Shown piece after piece: positions 57,561-64,000 of a stretch of 64,000 nt of DNA. Origin of the DNA: Nomia melanderi (lineage: Eukaryota > Arthropoda > Insecta > Hymenoptera > Halictidae); NCBI RefSeq assembly GCF_051020985.1, contig NC_135003.1, forward strand, positions 12,269,501 to 12,333,500, in the 5' to 3' direction. The position numbers and the translations under genes are program-made. Numbering within the stretch: position 1 is the first letter of the stretch; the number at the start of each line of letters is the position of its first letter. Below the pieces are notes generated by a model, which was not told where the DNA came from, made no database searches, and was given only the letters and a program-made list of their open reading frames with translations.

Positions 57561-59515
57561 TAACGTGTTCTCGTAAGCGACAAGGGAGATTCTTCTGAGA
57601 ACTGTGACGCTGGCTTTTGGGATTCATGGGTTGGAATGTGTACGTGTGAAAGTGACTATGGGAAATTTTCGAAGGTGCTAGGAACTTCAAGCATTCTCAA
57701 ATAGTCGACACAAGGGTCGTTTCGATTTTCTGGGAAGGAATCGTTTCTTAGGTAGATAAAGAACTATGAGATATTGAAGATGGAAAGTATCCTCTATTTT
57801 CGCTTCCAAGTTAATTCTTATTCTCAACTGTACAGCTTACTAACAGCTTATTAAATTACGATAACCTAGATATAGGTCACAGTGACCGTTAATAGTCCCC
57901 AATCACAAATACACCACAAGTTTCGAGTAACAGCTTTTACAGGTACACGAAAGCCAACGGTATAATTCGATCGGTCGAAAAGCACATTGCCGGGCAACAA
58001 ACTTGTCGATCAAGTGAACCTGTCCGTGCCGATTGCTAGACACGACGAGGATTTTTCGATGTTTTCAGCCGTAACCCGGTTCGTTCCGTCGTCGCGGCCG
58101 GAGCCTTGATTTCCAGGATCGCGGCACGCCGTGGAGAATCGATTCGCCGGTTAATCGATTTTCAACGGCTTCATTCGCGGCTGGAGTAGAGGTCGCAAGG
58201 TGAACCGTAGGACAGTCGTGAGAGCACGGTTCCGCGAGATAAGGAACGACGAGGAGGCAGCCGCGCGGCGTAGATGCACGACGGAGCTCCTCGGAGCAGA
58301 TCTTTGATCTTGCACGATCCACCGACCTAATTAATGGTATGCGGGTCAGCCGCGGTAATAATTGAGGGAACCGGATGCGGCCGAGCATCTATACAGAGTA
58401 TTATCATTCAAATATCTCCCGGCTCGTTATAAATTCATTGAGACCTCGTGACAGTGCAAGAAGCAGATTCTGATGATGATTTACTCGCCTGGGAGAGGAT
58501 CCAGCGGTGAGCCGTTGCCAACTGTTTAATATCTTTGCTAATGAATCGGCGAGAAAATGATGGGCCGGAGGTGATTATTAAACGTTATTAAATGTTACCC
58601 GTGGAATACACGGCGCGACCACACCCTGAGGATCGGCTGTGCTCGGCTCCCTGTCCCACGGTTCACTTTCGATCGAGCTTCTTTACGCGTTATTATAACA
58701 TTGACCCCGGCGTAATGGAGGTTGGCTGATTTTTCCGTCGGAATTTATAAACGGCTAGAACGTCTCGAATATTTTCGCTAATCCCCTTCTCACCGTTTGT
58801 TCCCCGCGTAAAGGTGGCTCTTGGAATAAGGAACAACTGAATATTCGAACCAGTCGTGAAACTCGCTCGCGCGGGATATCGAGGTGAAAGATGAGAAGTG
58901 GGAACACGGCTGCAGCGAGGCCATTTTTGGAGAGTTCGGACGAGTCTCGTTTGAAATGAATTTATTCGCGAACTCCGCGGAACGGGGAGGAAATTTCAGT
59001 GTAACGGTGTCAATAGTTCGTAAAACGTGATTCTTTATTCACGAAAGTCGTCCGAACGATCGGCGCGACGGAGGATGGAGCGGCGGCGGGGAAGGGGGAT
59101 CGCGGGATCACGAAAAATGCAAGAGGAAGACCGCGAGAGTTTGGGGCCGATCGGAAGATTGAGCCGATAAACTCGTCGTGGACGCGGCCGCCGGTAACGA
59201 GTTATGAAATGCAATTTGCATGCGACCGAGATTCGGGTGGATCGACTCTTGAAGAATCCAGGGAGCCGCGGAACTCGGTACGAAACCAGTCCTGAACTGG
59301 ATTCTCCAGAATTCGGGGCCACGGTCTGCCCTCTGAAACGGATCCGCTTTCGATCATCCTCGATCATCGAAATTGGCACGTCAAGATAAAGGAACGAGGA
59401 AGAGCTGCAGAGATCCCGGTTAAAATTCCACACGGCCGTTACTGCTGCTGCTTCGTTGAAAATCGATTGCTGTTCCACGAAGACACTTTCTAACGATCAA
59501 AATTATCTATCCAAA
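57561..59515. other. Gene-free stretch
   Basis: AT-rich to about 58.0 kb, CpG-rich at 58.0-58.4 and 58.6-59.45 kb. A 147-codon minus-strand frame at 59035-59478 overlaps a plus-strand frame and has no splice support. I see no element. Confidence 0.4.
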
Positions 59516-59755
59516 CAGTATTTCCTTTAAATAGTTGAACATCAATATCTCCAGTATTACTTGATAACTAACAAAAAGCAATAATTTCTTGCAAAAAACA
59601 GTATTTCTTCTAAATTGTTGAACATCGATGTCTTCAATATCATTTGATACCTAACAAATCGCAATGATTGCTTGCAAAAAGCAGTATTTCTTCTAAATAG
59701 TCGACCGTCAATATCTCTAGTATCATTTGATAACTAAAAAGCAATCGTTTCTTGC
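59516..59755. repeat. Three-copy tandem repeat, 83-bp unit
   Basis: Units begin at 59516, 59599 and 59682 with CAGTATTTC-TTAAAT or TTCTAAAT, and each continues AGTTGAAC (or a variant), ATCAATATCTCCAGTAT-like, TTGATA-CTAAC and GCAAT-TTGC. The spacing is exactly 83 bases both times. The third copy is slightly shortened at its end. Confidence 0.8.
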
Positions 59756-60295
59756 CTAGTATTTTCGATAACAATTAAAAACCAATGAAAGTGTGTACAA
59801 GATCCATACTTCACCGGCAGGCGACACACATTACTTCTCTAATGAACTCATTACCCAATAAAATCGCTTTTCACTTAAACCCACGCCCAATGCACGTTGC
59901 TCTTGGAAAACGCACATTTACCCGAGCATCCGCGAACCACTTAGAATGTTTTTCCAAAGAACAAGCATTCGAATACGATCGTACAAAAATTAATTCGAAT
60001 ATCATGAACCTCCGGCGAGCATTAATGCGAACCGTATAAAAGGTCGGGCATCAATTCGTATCATCGAAGCGTCTACGAAACAAGCTCGAGCTCAAAGGCG
60101 AGCCACCGGCGCGGGCTAATTAACCCCCAACAATTAACCCCCATCAATTCAATTAAAATACAAACGGCGGAGAACGCGCGGAAGAATCGTCCCGCATGAG
60201 AAGCACTTAACCGGCGTCGAGTGGCGGGCACACCGAGAGAGGGTCTCCATTGTGAACCCGGTGGAGACGAACTTTCCCCGCAGCGTTAACCCCTT
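59756..60295. other. Gene-free stretch with an isolated small ORF
   Basis: A true-ATG plus frame at 59785-60039 gives 84 residues (begins MKVCTRSILHRQ), basic and hydrophilic. It has no promoter, splice or family support, so I do not call it a gene. Confidence 0.35.
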
Positions 60296-60564
60296 GTCCT
60301 ACAATATCGTGTCAGCCTCACGATGGAAATTTCGAACTGATTCCGACGAGACTGCGTGTTGTTCACTTCCTCCGAATGTAAACTAACCAATTTCACTAGA
60401 GACATTCAACATTTTCCGATGACATATAGACGATATTCATTGAAACTAATTAATGAGCAGATATGTATAAACTGGGAAGCGAAGCTATTTGTATAAAGTT
60501 TTATTATATATCAGACTTCACAATTTTGCTATACCAAAGTCATCCCCCGAGTGCAAAGAGTTAA
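60296..60564. mobile_element. TTAA miniature element, CCCCTTG-TCCTACAATATCG end
   Basis: TTAA at 60296-60299 is followed by CCCCTTGTCCTACAATATCG; the right end is CCCCCGAGTGCAAAGAG then TTAA at 60561-60564. The left terminus matches the solitary end at 2887. Part of the interior (CACTAGAGACATTCAACATTTT, GACGATATTCATTGAAACTAA) matches 34630-34836, and the right terminus corresponds to that element too. The two termini of this copy match each other only weakly, so it may be a composite. Confidence 0.6.
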
Positions 60565-62600
60565 ATACTTAATCTTTACAATAGATATAGAATAAATATC
60601 GAACTCTTTTTTTTCTCGAATAAAATTTTATCAAACTTAGTTATGAAAGAAGTCTTTGTTCCTAAGTCATTTATAAAAGAAATGTTTCATATCTCGCTCA
60701 AAGAAGAATAAATTGCATTTCCATGTACTTTCATCTAACATTGTAACGCATAGTACAATGCGAAGGATACACTTTATCGATCATCATTAATATTTCATAA
60801 ATACGACATACTTCATTTAATAAAATACTATAACCTGGAGATTGATATTAACCCTTTGCGTCATCAGTCTTATTCGCAGGTGTGATTCTTTGTCAAGATA
60901 TTTTTAAAATAGATTATATAACTATGTTATTTTCAATATTATCAGTAAGAAGGATCGTTTACACTGCTCTCTACGAACTAACTGTTTTTCAACCCTTTGC
61001 GGACGAATGTCGACACCCTGCCGAGATCAAACTTTCATGTTTAGAACACCAGGTTGCAAACAAATGATTCAACTACTCAAACAGCAAACAATCAGTACCT
61101 GAGCATTCGATGTATAATTCGACAGGATCTGCACAAGACCTTGTATACTTCAAACAAAGGATTACAATGCGTTTCAAATAAAATATCGTAATAATACAAA
61201 GTTACCTAGAAAAAAATACAAAAGAAATTCAGAATGCTGGTTGAAACAAATACTTATATCGAATTTCACAGCAGACGCGACCAAGCGACAGAAACAACAA
61301 CCCGGGAAAGCATCGAACGGAAAGATTTTCTCGGAAGCTGTATTCAGGCAAAAGCCGTTCCGGCTGTCTCTTTTTTCCGTGGTCCTCGGGGTCGATCGTT
61401 CGCTCACGATCAGCAGAATAATGAGTCTAACCGCGAGAAACGTGGCGTGTCGTGACCCGGCTGCCTTTAATCGTCGATTGATCGTGAACGGTTCAGGGAA
61501 GCCGCCGCTGCGTTCCCTTTTTCATTGTCGTACGGCTGGCGTCCCGGCAACCGGAAACTGTTTGAAAATCGACCGATGGCCTCCGAGATCGCGCTGCGAG
61601 ATCCGGATGAAATCGGACCGACCGGATCGCTTAAAGAGACACAATGGAGACGTGGACGAAGTACGTGCACGCATGAGGAATGACAAGGGGGAAACAAACC
61701 GGTGCTTGTCCGCGCGCCCGGAGAGAGACCGTAATGGCCGCCCGCGACAAAGCCTGTTCTCGCAATCAAGTTTATATGGGAGCTCGCCGTTGCGTAAACG
61801 AGAGAAGGAAACGCGACCGTACACACGGGGATACATTTGAATGAGGGACGCGTTTAAAAGGATTCCCGGCGGCTCGACCGTTCCGCGCGGGAACTCGCGG
61901 ACTTTTCGTTAGATCGAGTCGCGTTAGCAGTAACCCTCCTAACGAGCTTCCCATCTGCCCAAGCTTTGAACAGTTCATTTTTCTAAAATGACGATTCTCG
62001 TAATCGACTTTGGTTCGGGCGCATAATTCCATGACTTCGCGCACCTGGCATCCATTCTTTCGACGCTTTCGTTTCCGCGGAGCTACATTGGTATCTCGAC
62101 CGTTTACACGAATTCTTTCTGTACTCGGTTCGGACCTTTAGATATGAAGTTTATTTCGAGGTGATGTTTTTATAATCTCCAGGTATAATACGATGATCAA
62201 GTTCGCAAGTCGAGGTACACTATGTTTTCTCCTTTAAGTTCAGTTGTTTCGCATGGTATTTATTTTCTTATTGTTCTTCGCGTTCCTTCGCTCTTCGTTT
62301 TATATATTTTCTCGATACCCCCTCGCGTTCCTATTCTCGTTCGCTAACGCAGCAACGGCGAGCGACTCGAAATTATAATAATTTGATGAAAGCAGATAAA
62401 GTGGCGGATTATTATAACGAAATATCGAGCCGGGGAAACACGAACATTAAGCGAACGACGTCGGCGTCGGTGTGTTCAATCTGGCACAGAGCGGCGACGA
62501 GTTAATACGCACTATCATAACAGGCTTCGCGTGTTTTTGCGCGGAACTGAAAGTCGGAATCGCTTGCTTAAATACACCGGCATTAAAAGAAGAGAACCTG
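60565..62600. other. Gene-free stretch with two solitary repeat starts
   Basis: CCCTTTGCG begins after TTAA at 60848-60851 and after TCAA near 60991, in the same orientation, so neither provides the other's inverted partner. From 61.23 to 61.84 kb a 199-codon plus frame stays open but starts with TTG and overlaps minus-strand frames of 119 and 104 codons. I regard it as compositional. Confidence 0.4.
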
Positions 62601-62619
62601 CCCCCCCCCCCCCCGGGGG
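62601..62619. repeat. Poly-C run abutting poly-G
   Basis: Fourteen C residues are followed directly by five G residues. Homopolymers of this length are prone to slippage and to sequencing error, so the exact length is uncertain. Confidence 0.9.
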
Positions 62620-63730
62620 CCTTCTAATGAACAGGTAGTTCTGCAAATTACAGACGATTTCGTGAAATCGATGACTGTGCAGGAAATAACAGGATAGTCG
62701 TGCGAGCTGCTTTGTCCCTCCGCCCCGCGGCCGTGCCGCTGAAAAATCATAATGGCTTTTTGATAGGCGAGTGCGCGTTCGCGCGCCGCGAGTCGCGTTA
62801 TAATTACGCGCTTAATTCCACGTGACACGTGAAACGACGCCGGTTGAAAGGCAGGAAGGGTGGGAACGATGACTCGGGGTTCCTGTACAATGATCCCGGC
62901 CTCTGTCAATCACTCGTTCGCAAAGGAAATCGCGTATCGCGTAAACACCGGAATCTTTGTCCCTGGCTTCCGCGCGAATCTCGATTTCCAGATGCGCGAG
63001 CCCCCGTTATTAACATTGTTCCCGTATCATCGAACACAGGCTCACTCTTCCTTTCGCGTGCCGAAGGAGAAAAGTAAAAGTAAACGTGTGCACGCCACGT
63101 GTGTACGCTCCTCGGCGAAGCGCGAATTAAATTGGATACGGTGATCCCGGATTTTTGCGAAATCCATAATTAAGGGTAACGAAGAGAATAAACGAAAGAG
63201 GATCGCGGACGGTTATTAGATTTAGTTTCTAATCGTCGTTGCCGCGGAAAGTTTACTAATTGAATTCATTCGACGACCCAGTTCGAAATAATGAACGCGG
63301 TTCGACAATTAACAGCAAAAACACGGTCCCCGGTGCGGTCGAACTTCGGGTAATTAGATGTTTGCGTCACTTTTACTCGCTGTTTAACGTTACGCACGAT
63401 TATTAATTAATTAACGGAAAGTGTTGCGGAGCCACTCGCCGGATTAACAAACTCCGGTAATTAAGGTAATCAACAAGTAAGGTATAACGATGTCTCGAAG
63501 ACAACCAAGGCCAGCCAGTTTCTATTAATAATCGCTACTTTCGGATGCAAGCTGCATCCACGTGGAAAATATTGCTTCGACGCGGGCTCTGCGAAGTGCG
63601 CGTTGGAATCGTTCATATTTTTAAACGGGAAACGGTGGATTCACTTTCCTCAACTTGTACGGTTTACGTGCGAGCCGCTCATTAGCTGAATCGATTAACT
63701 TCGCGAAGCAAAGAGAGAAAAGTGATACAG
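62620..63730. other. Gene-free stretch
   Basis: CpG-rich to 63.15 kb, then mixed. Overlapping plus-strand frames at 62.83-63.14 kb have no matched splice signals. No element was found. Confidence 0.45.
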
Positions 63731-63795
63731 TAGGAAATTTAAAGAGGAAATTTAAATAGGAAATTTAAATAGGAAATTTAAATAGGAAATTAAAT
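63731..63795. repeat. Short tandem array, 14-bp unit
   Basis: TAGGAAATTTAAA-type units repeat about four and a half times (TAGGAAATTTAAAG, then AGGAAATTTAAAT three times, ending TAGGAAATTAAATAAT). The repeats are almost identical, which implies recent expansion. Confidence 0.9.
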
Positions 63796-64000
63796 AATCA
63801 TCATGGAACGTATTTCACTTCATTATTACAGGTGTGTTTTAATCTAAAGTTAAACACATAATAATTCGATTGTCAACGCAAAAACCTGCAGTAATAATAC
63901 AGATTACTTCGAAGTTATACTATTTTATTTCGTGGCATCACACTCAATAATAAGGAAACTTAAATATAAACACTGAAGAGGCATCGATGAATTTCAACGA

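Noticed and set aside
61241..61840. 199-codon plus-strand open frame, the longest in the window
   Set aside because: It starts with TTG, overlaps minus-strand frames of 119 and 104 codons in a CpG-rich segment, and has no splice or promoter signals or recognisable motif.
1..64000. CRISPR arrays, operons or bacterial or viral genes
   Set aside because: No regularly spaced direct repeats of CRISPR type, no clustered long ORFs and no ribosome-binding-site pattern were seen; the texture is that of an insect nuclear genome.

Overview
This is eukaryotic nuclear DNA, most likely from an insect and probably a hymenopteran such as a bee. The reasons are alternating AT-rich and CpG-rich segments with CpG not depleted, no densely packed bacterial-type genes, intron-type splice signals, and many short non-autonomous DNA transposons with TTAA or TA target sites. 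The species call is an inference from texture; no diagnostic gene is present.

The window is gene-poor. No open frame exceeds about 200 codons, and I recognise no known protein family, transposase, reverse transcriptase, tRNA, rRNA or CRISPR array. It looks like intergenic or very long intronic DNA. Two gene starts are supported by several signals. On the plus strand at 4.05-4.19 kb there is a TATA box, an initiator-like site, an ATG in good context and a 22-codon first coding exon ending at a CAG|GTGA donor. On the minus strand at 13.26-13.00 kb there is an acceptor-bounded exon with an in-frame stop, then an ATG and 67 codons, ending at a consensus CAG|GTGAGT donor. Weaker exon or promoter candidates lie at 10.6-10.9 kb (+), 51.6-51.2 kb (-), 46.8-47.2 kb (+), 47.3-48.2 kb and 57.5-56.9 kb (-).

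The best-supported content is repetitive. About twenty short elements are bounded by TTAA (or a one- or two-base decay of it) with terminal inverted repeats. They fall into a few families: one ending CACTAGAACTACC, several ending CCCTTTG or CCCCTTG, and one ending CACGTTCACTGCC. They look like piggyBac-type miniature elements, some nested or sharing a TTAA. A second group has TA target sites: three elements with CCTCGRTTTACRCGG ends at 21.0, 55.9 and 56.3 kb, two Tc1-like relatives at 42.2 and 44.6 kb, and one at 49.4 kb with a TTAA element inside it. A 690-bp element at 39.9-40.6 kb has GCTRCGTTTACATYG ends and an internal minisatellite.

Between these lie local tandem duplications (5.2, 18.5, 20.2, 27.2, 39.1, 59.5 and 63.7 kb), microsatellites and a polypurine tract. 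Two hairpins stand out: a long one at 25.24-25.46 kb with 54-nt arms, including 20 identical consecutive bases, and a compact one at 43.45-43.50 kb. The long hairpin and the short plus-strand first exon are the most interesting items that ordinary ORF-based annotation would miss.
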